A stretch of 64,000 bases of DNA, taken from Lindgomyces ingoldianus. Its lineage: Eukaryota; Ascomycota; Dothideomycetes; Pleosporales; Lindgomycetaceae. Both the position numbers and the translations under genes were made by a program. Positions within the stretch are counted from its first letter, which is position 1; each line of letters begins with the position of its first letter. Below are positions 20,846 through 32,142 of the stretch, in pieces. The stretch lies in NCBI RefSeq assembly GCF_010093535.1, contig NW_022985164.1, positions 1,155,485-1,219,484 on the forward strand. Direction: 5' to 3'. Under the pieces are notes generated by a model. That model was not told the DNA's origin, made no database searches, and saw only the letters and a program-made list of their open reading frames with translations.

Positions 20846-21778
20846 TCTCTACTGAGGTAGTATTCTCCAGGCGACTCCCTACCCCACCGGACCTCCTTGA
20901 CGATCCCTCAATCTTAGAAACAGTTTCGAGAGCAGCACTCGGAAAACCAAACAATTGCTTAGTCGGGCGTCGTGCCATGGCGAGCGTTTACGCTATGAAA
21001 CGGGGGGGTGTGAGATGGCCCTGGAGTGCGAGCCAAAGAAAGGGCGACATGCTTGAGGGGTTGACGCAGGTACATTAATGCACGGGGGCCAAGAGGGGGA
21101 GTCCGCGGTGTTGACGATGGCAGTCCTTTTGTTCCCTGCTGGTGAAGGTTTCGTTTGGCTGCTGCTGCGGCTACTGATTGGCCTAGAAAGGGTCGCTAGT
21201 TGGGCCACGAAAAATTCCAGCACCCCTGTATCAAGATGTGTCGCACTTGAATGCATCTGATCCCTGCAAAGCTGGACCGATTGGCAAGTCACTCGCCTTC
21301 TCTTGCTAGGCTGTCATCTCATCCAGCCTGCCGCTTCTCTACAGCTGCTCAAATGTTCAATAGGAAGTCGAATACACTGATCACACCCTTTTCTCATTCG
21401 AAACAGAAGAGTGGCTGCTGAGAAGCGCTCAGGCTTGACGATTGACGCAACCAGCATGATTTTTCACCTCGGCTGGTGTCCTTTCCCTAACGATCCAGAA
21501 ATGTTTCGAAGGTGATCCTTTGCTCAAGGTCCAGCTTGGGTAATCCAACCCCAAGGCTGCCACTCTGTCCATCCTTCACTATGGAGGCCGTCTGCGGTTT
21601 CTATGCGTTTCTAAACATGTCCAATAGAATGCGGCCTCGAAATTGCAGCACTGCTTTTAGGAAGTCCGATGTGTTTTGCTAGGAGCTGAGTCTCAATGTA
21701 ACCAAACACGGCATTGCATAATGGTGTGGCTTCACTAAAAATTGCTTCACTGTCTATTCATTGTTTTAGGATTATCGC
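20846..21778. other. intergenic, about 930 bases
   Basis: It lies between the distal AA11 promoter and the 3' end of the polytopic membrane protein gene. I see no gene, repeat or strong site. Confidence 0.45.
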
Positions 21779-24106
21779 TCATGAGTATAGTCGACCTCTT
21801 TCCAATTTCCGTAAGGGAACTCCAGCGGCGAGGGCAATATGCCCGACGTCCCGGTCGCCTTGCACATCTGCAACGAACAGTTCCACATCTTTCAGTAGCC
21901 TCGCCCTTTCCATAGCATCAAGCATACTCCCACCTTCGGGTACCTTTACATACGGGTTCTCATACGTCATACTTGTTACGAATCCAAAGAGCTCAGGACC
22001 AAGGGTTTTTCGTTTGAGTACCAACGATGCTGCTCCGGTGAGGAAGATAACCCCAGCAGCCGTTAATAGAAGTGCTAACCAGGCAAAGTTGCAGACGTAC
22101 ATTTCCTGCGTTGTTGACAGGGTAGCATTCGTCGTCGCTCCAATAAAGGATATTCCCGAGGGTAGTGCCGTATTTTCGAAGGTCGCCCACCACTTCGAGA
22201 AGGTCGTGTTAGAAGCCGAAAGATTGCTTGGTAGATAGACATTCATATCTGCTCTAGGTATAGTATCCGGGCCGTAGAGCGAGAAATTTGCCGGCAGGTC
22301 TCCAAGATACGAATTTGGGGCAATGGTGAGCTGGTAGAAGGTATTCAGCAGGAGGGATAATCGCCTCGAAAAGGTCTCTGCTGATAGAAGCGATAGGTCC
22401 ATCCATGCTGGGTTAGACTCTAAGTTAGTAGTGGGTGATACGAAGGGGAATGCAGAGGTGTTGAAGAGGAACTGCTCCGTTGGGGTGGACCCTCGGACCC
22501 AGTCAAATGTACTTGGAAAGGCTTTGAGGAATAACTCGGCGATTAATGAATGATCGAATCCAGTGAACTCTGCGGGGCGTTGGTCTGAAAGCGATATTCG
22601 AGTGCGTTTTGCAAAGCATTGAGCTTTAGCGCACTGTATTTCTGTCTCGGTGTGGATCTGAGCAAGGGAGCAATTCGCAATATTCAAGAAGGAGTCTTCG
22701 GACGAAGTTATGTAGTTTGACGCGTAGGTTATCTTTCGTTTTTGGAAAGGGTGGCTGACTTTCGAATCATTGACGAAGCCGAAGAACGCATCGAGACGAC
22801 CATCGTCACCTTGAGTTAAGGGAATGTCGGTCTGGAGAAAAAATGTTCTAAATTGGCCAAGCGGATTATTCTCTGTCGACATATTCTGCCATATCTGACC
22901 AGGGGCGATTTGTTCTATCTCAGTAAAGTTCTTGTCCGCGGCAATCTTCATTTTCTTGAAAGGCTCACACTGGGTAGTGAAATGGGTCGTCTCGATTCTA
23001 AAGATAGAGTCCTGGTCCCGCGGCCTCCCAACGATTGGGATTCCAACTAGTGAGTAGTAGTCTTCCGCTGAGGATAAATTCGAAGGAAGGTTAATCCACC
23101 CCTGAGAGTCCGGTCGCGAGGTATTGGCTAGATCTAGACGAGGGATCTTAACGTTCCCCCACGTATCTTCTGGGCCTTGTTTGATGGTGTCAGGCGCGAG
23201 CAGCGCTGCTGTGTATAGCGGTGTGACTTGTGTCAGCTTCCCATTGCTTTCGACATATGTGGTGGACATCGCCCATGCTGTTCCTGCTGGACCTGTTGAC
23301 AGATATCGCAGTGGTGCAACGGTGAAATTGGAGCTAGGTGACTTCTGCAACAATCGAAGAGATGCTTGGCCACCCAAAGGAGACATGGACCAAAGGAACA
23401 ATAGATTAGCCCCAACAACGGTAAGCCGTCGCATTAATAGCTGGCTTTCGACAGTTCCCCACACTGATTGACTGGCCATGAGTAGTTCGAGAGTCTGGTG
23501 TCTTTGTTAGTCCTAGGGAATTAATTATAGCCAATTGCTAAGTTCTCCACAGGCATAAGCAAAGAAAAATTTACTTACACTCAGCTTAGCTCCTCTCTCA
23601 GCCAGGTACCTAGCGATCATCTTCATGCTCCGCCCACTTATTGCAGCGAAGACAATGGGAAAGATGGTAGGACCCTATGTTACGTTAGTGTAAAGACTTG
23701 ATCAGGCTATGGTCTCGACCTACAAGCTGAATAGCGAACTCAACCTTCGAGCCGAACCTGTTGTTCTTTGTAGGCTTGCCATTAAGGGTCACAGCCGCAA
23801 TTCCAAGAACTACGATTAGTCAGTGCTGAAACTCATGCACACTGTGGATCACTTACGGATGAAATAGATAGGTAAAAGGACCAAGACAATATCTCCAATG
23901 AGGTACAGGTAAGATACCCAATCATGTTTCTTTAGTGGGCTTCCATCATGTGGCCAACTCGGGACTCTGGTAACGGTTGTCTCCCAAGTCTTAGATCTCG
24001 TGTCCATTGGTGGTGGTTCTGGCATATCTGATGGTCCCAACCCATATCCGAGAGATCGACGGCGGAGTGTGCGCTCGCGCATCCACGAAAGCAGTCCCCT
24101 AGCCAT
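21779..24106 (-). CDS. polytopic fungal membrane protein of unknown function
   Basis: Four exons join in frame: 24106-23857, 23809-23724, 23674-23579 and 23494-21779, giving 715 residues. The cytoplasmic N-terminus (MARGLLSWMRERTLRRR) leads to a helix (YLYLIGDIVLVLLPIYFILLG). A second hydrophobic segment follows (IFPIVFAAISGRSM), then LELLMASQSVWGTVESQ and a third helix (VVGANLLFLWSMSPL). A large extracellular domain with many N-glycosylation sequons (NFT, NLS, NMS, NAT) extends to a last helix near residue 630 (FAWLALLLTAAGVIFLTGA). The tail is cytoplasmic. Proteins with this arrangement are common in filamentous ascomycetes and usually annotated as hypothetical. It is not a known transporter fold. 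The start is the first ATG in exon 1. Confidence 0.85.
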
Positions 24107-25741
24107 TGTGGATGTGTTTGAGTATCGAATACCAATCACTGGCCTTAGGCAGGAGATTCAATTCGACCAAGAGTTCGCACAGAGCGAACCCCTTCGGTTT
24201 TGCCCTTCCGGTGACAATGTGGCACAGTCCATTTGTAATCATATATGCGGGAGGCGACAAGACACCGCCATGAAGGGAGCGGCTATCTGCGACGTCTGGA
24301 TGCTGTGTGAGCGAATCGTTTGCTAGCTTTTGAAACGTCAAGCACTAAAATTGGCGCCTGTCGTTCCACTCCATTTTGGGGGCGGTCTAACCGCCACAGT
24401 GCGCAACAATCGATATACATAACGGATAAGAAAAGGAAGCGCAAAATTAACACAAGTCCAAGAAGGCGGAATGTCGAAGAGAAAGGAGTATAGGAGCATA
24501 TATGATGGCGGCAGATAGCTAAATCATGAAGCATCATGAAGCGTAGTGCGTTGTTGGATTTGTGCAGAAGGCACGTGTCCGAGCGTTTAGCGCTTGAATC
24601 CGGCACTGCGAAAAGACATTTCCTCTCCATTAGATTTTGTCTTCGCTCTTCCTCCTTCACTTACAAGACCTCTTTCCAACCCCCTTAAGCTAGGTGCTAA
24701 CTTTACAGGCTATTCGCACCTCACGTGTAACATTGGCAAGGTAGATTTTGATGAGTTAGACCTCTTGCTGGAATTCGGGAGGGTAATAATCAGATTCAAA
24801 TATATGTTCTGAGCTACCCCTCTCATATTCCTATAGTCAAGACATGGTTGGTTGGATTCTCATTGACGCCAATGGATCCACTATCTTTGCTCCCACATCG
24901 TAGGGTAGGTTTGAGGCAGCAGTGGTATTGTCTATTCTATAATGCATCATTATGAACCCCCTAATCGATTCGTAGTACGAATTGCCCCAAAATTTAGAAC
25001 TAAGAACTTCAACAGACGATGCCCAAAAAGTGCTCGACCCGTGCCCAGCAGGGGCAACCCTACTTGCGGAGGGTATATTCACGACTTTTCTCCGTTCTAT
25101 ACTGGACGATTCTTTGTTATAGTCCTAGTCCCAAAAACTCCTAGTTCACACCGCTTCATCGTGTTGAGTACAGCTACCCAAATGCACAGGGTGGAAACCG
25201 TTCAAAATACGTCTCGGCTACTCCAATCAAGTCCGCTTGACATTTCTGAGTTCTGTAGCAACGCATGCGGAGTTCGTGCTGTTATAGCGTCTTTCTTTTG
25301 GCGGATTTGCCTGTCCATTAGAATTACGATTCAATGTCACAGGCCTGAGGAAGAATTGCTGAATCGAAACGCAGTTTGGAGTAGCTTCACTGTCAGCATT
25401 CCATTTTGCGCTGGATGTGGGGGAATACCTGTGATTGAAAGGTATGGTTGCATCTTTCTAGTCAAGATAATTCAAGGTTCATAGAAGAGCGCTTTTTTCA
25501 ACTTCGTTAACACGCAAGTATGCCCATAGCTAACATCAGATTTAGGTGTCCATCAGGCAGTGAAGAAACAATTGTCAACAATTGGATCCAGACACGGAAT
25601 ACCCGAAGGTATAGTATGATTTACTCTGCCAAAGATTGCCTTAAATATGTATACATAGTAATGTGGCAACGATATGTCAATTCAAACTTCTCATTTAAAG
25701 TCTGGTTCTACGGAATTTCCTTCATGTTCTTTGCTCACATT
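24107..25741. other. AT-rich stretch without a supported gene
   Basis: Contains the promoter of the polytopic protein gene at the left. Open frames on either strand (the longest at about 24942-25484) have stops at the same rate as random sequence in the other frames and no recognised motif. The sequence may be decayed coding DNA, but I cannot name the ancestor. Confidence 0.4.
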
Positions 25742-26800
25742 TTAATTCACAAAGGTCAGGTAATGACTGACCAAATGCTTGACCCGCTCCTCAAAGCCTA
25801 CATATCTCATTCTAAGAATCACTTCTGACTTCGCACGATCAAATTGGATCGGAGCTGTCACTACCCTCCCATCATCCGACAACTTCCCCTTTGCGACCGC
25901 AACAGGAAACTCCTTCGCAGCAATATCGAAAGTTTGCTCCTACTTTACCGTCTCTGATGACACTATATCCCCGATTCCCAGAAACTTTCAAATCGAGAGC
26001 CTTCACATGGGCTAAAGCAACATCGTTAATATTAATCGTGCATCCGGGAATAGCACCGATATCTTTGCCAGTAACCAGGCCAGGGACAAAGCTATTGGTT
26101 CCGTTAAACACGTCTTCAGTGTTGGTGGCCAGTTCATCACTGCTAATGAAGAACGACGGAAACATATGGATGACATCGAAACCTAGCCTCTCTCGCTTCA
26201 TCCACTCCTCATCGTCATTTAGTGCTTTGATCTTGCTTGCACAGTATCCATTGAGTGCATTCACATACGGCGGAGGGAGAAACCACGTGCGCATTGTCTC
26301 ATCGAAGAGAGTTGAAGAAAATTCAGATACTAAATACTTGAACGAGCAAATAGCGCCAAACGATGAAGGAATGACGATTCGCTTGATTGATGCCGCTTTA
26401 TTCGCCGCCTCAAGGATGTTCATGGCGCCTTTGACTGCGGGCTCAATGAACAGTTTCTCCATATTGTCATCGTCCTTGTATGCTGAGGTTAGAGGTGAAG
26501 TGGTATGGATAACATAAATTGCCCCTGTAATGACTTGGCTGTAGGCACCATCTGCTAACATATCTGGAACGACAACTAGTTCAAGGTTCTCTCCAGGCTT
26601 CAGCGACTTCACGGAAGGGATACTAAGAATCCGTTGGCCCTTGGCCTCACTGCGGACTGCAGCGTCGACGCAATAACCTGTTTTAGGGGTGTCGACAATA
26701 ACTCTGTACCCGAGATGGCCAGGTCCAAGGTTCTTATTAGTGTTATTCCGTTGAAGTTTGGAGGTTGTAGTACCGCCAGTGATGAATACGAGATCTCCTG
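25742..26800 (-). pseudogene. NAD(P)-dependent epimerase/reductase (extended SDR), frameshifted
   Basis: Reading right to left, the remains of a dihydroflavonol-reductase-like protein appear in order. The remnant DLVFITGG (near 26790) is followed by GHLGYRV and AAVRSEAKGQRIL, then NLELVVVPDML, YVIHTTSPL and GAMNILEAA. Next come a core with a Y-x3-K-like element (NGYCASKIKAL), INDVALAHVKAL and SGNRGYSVIRDGKVG. Near 25932 one extra base shifts the frame. In the new frame the expected C-terminus continues (FDIAAKEFPVAVAKGKL, FDRAKSEV, GFEERVKHLV) to a TAA at 25742. The glycine-rich cofactor loop after ITGG is also disrupted, and no intron restores it in phase. Catalytic residues are therefore partly present, but the gene is broken at both ends. 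Confidence 0.72.
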
Positions 26801-29008
26801 TTATTTCAACATTTCTGTCAAGGCCTTGATTTATCTAGTGAAAAGGATAGTAGAGTAGAAGAGGTTGTTAGAGGTGAGTCACAGTAATCCATTTCGGCTC
26901 TTGTTTTTATCCTCACTAAAGTCTCTCATCAGGCCTTCCATTCCGTACCAATCTTTGTAGATTTCCAATGATATATGTGACCACCTCGTCTTGCACCTAG
27001 AGAAATTTGTAATTAAGAGTTAGATCTTCGCATCTACGGCATGTGGAGCGCCCTACACATGTGAGAAGAGGGAAATATCCTATTCCCAGAGTATAATTCC
27101 ATCCGACTCGGCACGAACAGCGTTTCCAACAGTTAGTACAACGGTTCGTACCTACGAAACCTACAGTTAGTCATGTACTGTACGGCATCTATTATGTTGG
27201 TACGAACCGTTTCCTACAACTACAGCGCTAAACTTATTTAGGTATCAAAGATACTTGTTTAGGTAGATAACGTAAGTGGTTATACATTTCTTGGCATAAT
27301 TTGAGCCGTAAATGGATAGCACATGCCCGTTTCGTACGGTACGTTAGTACACACTAACTGAGCCGTACAGTAACTGTATGGCCTCAAAAATGCCCCGTAA
27401 CTTACTGTTGGAAACCACTGGGCACAAACATCAAGAACGGTATGGATTAGTGATCGGTATTTTTAATCCTCCTGCTTGATGAACATAGGAATAAATCAAT
27501 CTGATACCTTCGGCCCCAGTGAAATTGATAAGTGGTAAAGTAGAGGAAAGAGGATTTGTTGGGTGGTTGGATGATGATGTAGTCAGGTCTCCAGGTTGTG
27601 CCTTTCTCTTGGACCCTTGGACCCTGACATTGGCAGGTGAAGGGACGGTGTTCTTTTGTATAGAGAATGACTCGCGACTTCTCTCTTGGTCTATCTAGAA
27701 TCATATTCGACACGATGGCGATGCGGACGCCGCAAAACCCCAAGGTCAGGAAGCTTTGCTTTTCTCAACCATACAGCTGGCTATGTGAAAAAGCTTTATA
27801 TTCCACAATTCCTACGCGATTGGGGCCGAAGCTCCACCTCTCCACTCTCGTGCTTTCCTTCTTCCCCAACTAAGGCAGCATCGACACAACGCGAGAAAGT
27901 AGTCTCCTCTAGTGAAGCTGATCCTTCAGGAGGAGGCACGAAAGGAAACAACAATGATGATGCCAATCATCTTCTCATTCCTCCCCACCCACATAGTTAC
28001 GTCAGGTCTAGCATCAATCTGGACATCGGATAACCTTCATCTCAACAGCGCGATTAAAAGGGAGGTACAGATGTTGCGCTACTTCACGACGGATTGTTCT
28101 ATCAGAATCAAAATCAAGACCGTTCTACAGAGAACTCGTATTTCAATACATAAATCTAACAAGATGTCCTCAACCGGGATCAGGCAGAGAGCCTTATCAT
28201 GTCCCCATCAGGTTTCTAACACCTGATGGATCCCTCAAAACCTGCGGCTATCCGGGCTCCACCACAGCTTACTGTCTTCGTTGTCAACTAAACCGTCTCC
28301 TTCTCTTCCGAACACCTCATGGTCCGAAAAATGGTCACTATAGTAACCAGATCCCTTTACCTGGACTGCTAAGGAGTCATGATTGCCGCCACACTATATA
28401 GTGAAACACCATTTTGGTATATACCAGAGGACAAAATACAGAAAGAGGCAATGAGACCGCTCATTGTCACGGAAAAATTTAAACCGCATATTGGAATATA
28501 CAATGCAAACGATCTTTTACCACGCGTCCGCGAGTATGAGCCCGGTAAGATGGGGAGGCCGTATACGAGAGTGTATGAGGTTCAGCGGTCCGCAGTAAAC
28601 GGGCCGATATTACGGGCTAAGGACGACTTCGTCGGCCAGTTGTAAAGAATAAGTGAGCCATAACTGGAGGGTTGGAGCCGGAGTGTCAGGTCTTTCTTGA
28701 GAATGCTCAGAAACTTTGCATGCTGCCGCTGGATAAGCGAGGAAATTGGTTTCCAAGGCCTGGTTTAACCAGGAGTTCGGATGAACAGTGTTTGGGGGGG
28801 GGGTCCACATTATTCATTGGTATCATGTGGCATGAGCAACTGGCAAGGTTCCTTGTGTACGGATCCGTAGATCTGTAGAGAATAAGGAAGTCAGAGCTTT
28901 CGTCGTGTTTATCTGGTGAAAGTGCTACGATTATGTAATTCATCGGGTTTCAGCAACACCGCTATCCTGCAGCTAGCTTTTGATCACACACGCACCGTTA
29001 AAGACAAC
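26801..29008. other. AT-rich gene-poor region carrying a MITE
   Basis: Apart from the hAT-like element at 27118-27420, no feature is supported. An 88-codon open frame at 28379-28645 is unlike anything I recognise. A G10 run lies at 28794-28803. The right end must hold the RTC5 promoter. Confidence 0.4.
27118..27420. mobile_element. hAT-like MITE, 303 bases, with TIRs and 8-base target duplication
   Basis: The left end reads CAGCGTTTCCAACAGTTAGT and the right end, reverse complemented, reads CAGTGGTTTCCAACAGTAAG. They match over about 21 bases with one gap and two mismatches. The flanks are GGCACGAA (27110-27117) and GGCACAAA (27421-27428), an 8-base target-site duplication with one change. 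CAG-starting TIRs and 8-base duplications are typical of hAT transposons. The interior has further inverted repeats, for example AACGGTTCGTACC against GGTACGAACCGTT. It encodes no protein, so it is non-autonomous. Confidence 0.78.
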
Positions 29009-30941
29009 ATGGGCCAGGGTGGTTCTTCAGAAGCTCCACACCTGACACTTGGTTAGTATTCTGCATCTCGCTATACCACACGCTAATTACATGCCAGAGC
29101 AGCTTAGCCAGACGCTCGCGCATCGATTTGCCCAGAAATGTTTCTCCCCACTAGAGCTGTATTGCTTCAACTCGGTCTTTCGCTCCCTCGCAGATTCTGA
29201 GTCTGGGATACGGTATTGGAGCGAGACAACACTATGTCGCTTCCTCGAGCTGCCAGACGCCTTGGGTGTAGGCTCGGTACTATTCCATATGGCTAGCTAC
29301 CTTGGCGCCTTTCCCTTCCCGAGCCACGCTCCTGCTATTCTCACACACGAGGCCCTGCTGAAGGTCGTTACCCTTCTGACGGAGAGATACGGTGCTGTTG
29401 TTAAGAAGAGGGGCCGAGAGACGTGGCTGAGGGAGTTGTATCGCAGCCTCGCCGTCTATGACCGGGGCGTGCGACAGAGCATGGAAGACAACCAGAAAGC
29501 TAAAGGCTCTGATAAACTGGGCGGTCCGACTATTGCAGGAGCAACTGGCGCCCAGGGCTTCGCAATCGATGCCCCAGAAGACGATGACGAGGGAGAGGAG
29601 AAGGACGACGATGACGAACTGGTGCTTGCAGCTTTAGACTCGATGGATGCTATTGAAGTATTCAAGCACGGCGAACAGTCCAATGTCCATCACTCGATTA
29701 TCCCCACGGATAATTTGCTGAAACTGGTTGAGCTGCTCCTGCTTATCGCTCCCATCGATCCGCAGGAGAGCCTCTCGACCTTCGCCTCGCAGCTGCCTGA
29801 CGAGCGAGTCTCCGAGCTCAGAGAGACTGCAAACGTGATATTGTCATCATTCGGTGTGGAGGACAACCCCGGTGTTACGTACCGGACCTTCAATACTGTT
29901 GTCGCTTCATGCTTACCATACCTCTTCGACGGGCTAAATCCCCTGTTCGAACATTTCCTCTTCACCAAAGACTTCGATCTTGCAAAACGAAAACCAGATG
30001 CAACGTCCCCAAGTGTTGAGACGCATCCCGTGATCCCACCACCGAAGGTAGTCATCAAAGCTGAGCCTATACTCCGAGAATCTGGGGACATTCTTAACCC
30101 AACTATTCTTAATCAACTTTCTTTCTTTATCAAGGGCACCAACCTGTTCCGGCGCCTTCGCCCTCTATACAGTGGCAACACCCACGGCTTCAGTATGGGC
30201 TCATTTGAGAAACATGTCTTCAATTGGCGTGCGCCCTCCCTTCTCCTCGTCTCCGGCACACTTCTCCCGTCATCGCCAACGAACACGCGCGAACGCACCC
30301 TTTCGGACATGCTCCCAGCAAAGCGCCTCCAGAGTAGCGTATCTGCATTTGATACATCTAACATAACACTAACCTTTGGAGCATATATTCCCGTCCCATG
30401 GAAACTAACCCACAAATCGTGCTTCAGCGACTCTAACACACTCCTCTTCCAGCTCTCTCCAACCCACGACGTCTTCTCCGCATCAGCCTTCAGCACCGAC
30501 TATGCATACTTCAACCGACCTCCTACACACCCTTCAGGGGTTGGCTTCGGTTCAGCAATACCTCACCAAACATCCGCACACAATATCCACCATTCTCATC
30601 CACACCTTTCCCTGGGACCTGTTTCTCTGCACCTCGATGACGCGCTTGAATTCGGCATCTTCACGCACCTCGCCGAAGGCGGTGGTTCGTTTCATTCGTC
30701 GCAGTTACCGTGTAGGAAAGGGAAGGATTGGCAAGACCGCTTCGAGATCGAAAGTCTAGAGGTCTGGGGTTGTGGGGGAGACGATGTGGCGGAGGCTCAA
30801 CGCCGTGAATGGGCTTTCCAAGAGCGGGAGGCTGAGGCTAGGCGGAGGATCAATCTTGGAACGGGAGATGTCGACGCAGACCGTGAACTGTTGAAGTTGG
30901 CTGGTATCATTGGGGGTAGTAGAAGTGGTGGGAGTATGTAA
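29009..30941 (+). CDS. RTC5: TLDc-domain protein, restriction of telomere capping 5 homologue
   Basis: Two exons (29009-29051 and 29098-30941) give 628 residues. The tiny first exon encodes [14 protein letters not shown] and joins to [21 protein letters not shown], the conserved Rtc5 opening. The N-terminus MGQGGSS fits an N-myristoylation signal (Gly2, Ser6). The N-terminal half is helical. An acidic disordered insert occurs near residue 180 ([14 protein letters not shown]). The C-terminal half is the TLDc domain, seen as [24 protein letters not shown], the gap-containing [14 protein letters not shown] strand ([12 protein letters not shown]), and [14 protein letters not shown]. In yeast Rtc5 associates with the vacuolar V-ATPase; the same location here is inference. 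The gene is followed 415 bases later by convergent bL36m. Confidence 0.94.
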
Positions 30942-31356
30942 ATGTGGTTTAAATGGCAGCAAGCTCAATTAAATAGCATGAGATATAAGGGTCGGCATTT
31001 TTCACCTGGTTCACTTAGGCTTGTTGGAGGGAATTTGGTGGAATGGCGTTCGGCACAGCCTGACTTGGCCTTTTGGGTAAAGGAAAGGATTATGGGAAAC
31101 ACTGTATGACTATTATCAATGCAGCGAAGCTCTACTTTTTTTTTCTTCGAGCTTAAATGTGTCGACTTGGGCCACTCCGGATATGTGTAGCAGAGAGTCG
31201 ATGCAGCAGCACCCACCCCATGCTCCCTCCAACACCATCAATGCCTGGTATACAGATATGATACACTCCTCCCACCGCCATTCCCGCAATTGCATCACGG
31301 ATTCTTCACCCCTCCCAAGACCTTCCCATCTAGCCCATACACATCACCCAGTACAA

Positions 31357-31730
31357 TCAACCTTGTCTAAAACTCAATTAGCTCCCAAGTCCCACCCCCA
31401 ACCCAAAAACACACCAACATACCTCTGCTTATGTTTCGGATTCTTACTACAAATAATATACACATACTTTCCCTTCTTCCTGCGCACGCTCTTGCAGCCA
31501 TCACAGAGCTTCTTCACCGAACTCCGGACTTTCATGCCGCGGATCTGCGTTTGTCGCACCCCGAAGCAGGACGGTGATATTCGGAGGGCAGAGAGGCGGG
31601 ATGTGAGGGTGGTGATTGAGGGCCGTATCGGTCGCGATTGGATGTGGAGGTTTGAGTGGGTGGTGGTGGGGAGGAGGCGCGGGATGAAAACGGTTCGCCG
31701 TAGCGGGAGAAGAATGGCTCGGGTGAGCAT
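31357..31730 (-). CDS. RTC6: mitochondrial large-subunit ribosomal protein bL36m
   Basis: A small component of the mitochondrial large ribosomal subunit. Two exons, 31730-31423 and a 10-base terminal exon 31366-31357, give 105 residues. Residues 1 to about 65 are an Arg/Ser/Thr-rich matrix presequence ([12 protein letters not shown]). The mature bL36 begins [17 protein letters not shown] at residue 66 and keeps the zinc ligands (CDGC, a third Cys in IICSK and the His of PKHKQR). The last intron splits the Arg codon of KHKQR, and the micro-exon adds only Gln-Gly before the stop. Without splicing the protein would end in an unrelated tail, so this tiny exon is well supported by the family ending KHKQRQG. 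Confidence 0.92.
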
Positions 31731-32142
31731 TTTGGGTGGTTGCAATTTGTGCGGCGGACGCTTGTTGGGAGCGATTCTGCCGGATTGAGGGTACTAGGTG
31801 GTGTTGAAAATGGGAAGTTCAAGCTTGGACTGGAGCGAAAATGTGCCAAGAAAACACACACAGACCACCTATCGTAAAGGTGATATTCACCCTTGGAGTT
31901 CAGTAGAGGAAGATCTACTCATAATGGCTATTGATGGGGTAGCAGGTGTAGTCTACAATTTGATTTCATTCATCTAAACTACATGTTTCTCATGACAATG
32001 ATAAAGTTTGGCGATCCCTAAGGCTAACAACTGGTCCCAATTGCAAAAGGAATAACCTTTCCAATATTGAATTCCCTCCTTTCAACCATCCAGACTTGCG
32101 CCATATCACGTTCGATATAGCAGTTGCTACGAAAATTCTGGA
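31731..32142. other. intergenic between bL36m and NMT1
   Basis: About 410 bases holding the bL36m promoter and the 3' end of NMT1. No further gene seen. Confidence 0.5.

Noticed and set aside
24942..25484. A 180-codon plus-strand open frame
   Set aside because: The sequence is AT-rich and the peptide has no recognisable domain or typical composition. More likely chance in decayed DNA.
28379..28645. An 88-codon plus-strand open frame before RTC5
   Set aside because: It has reasonable amino-acid composition but no family I can name and no flanking exons, so I did not call it a gene.
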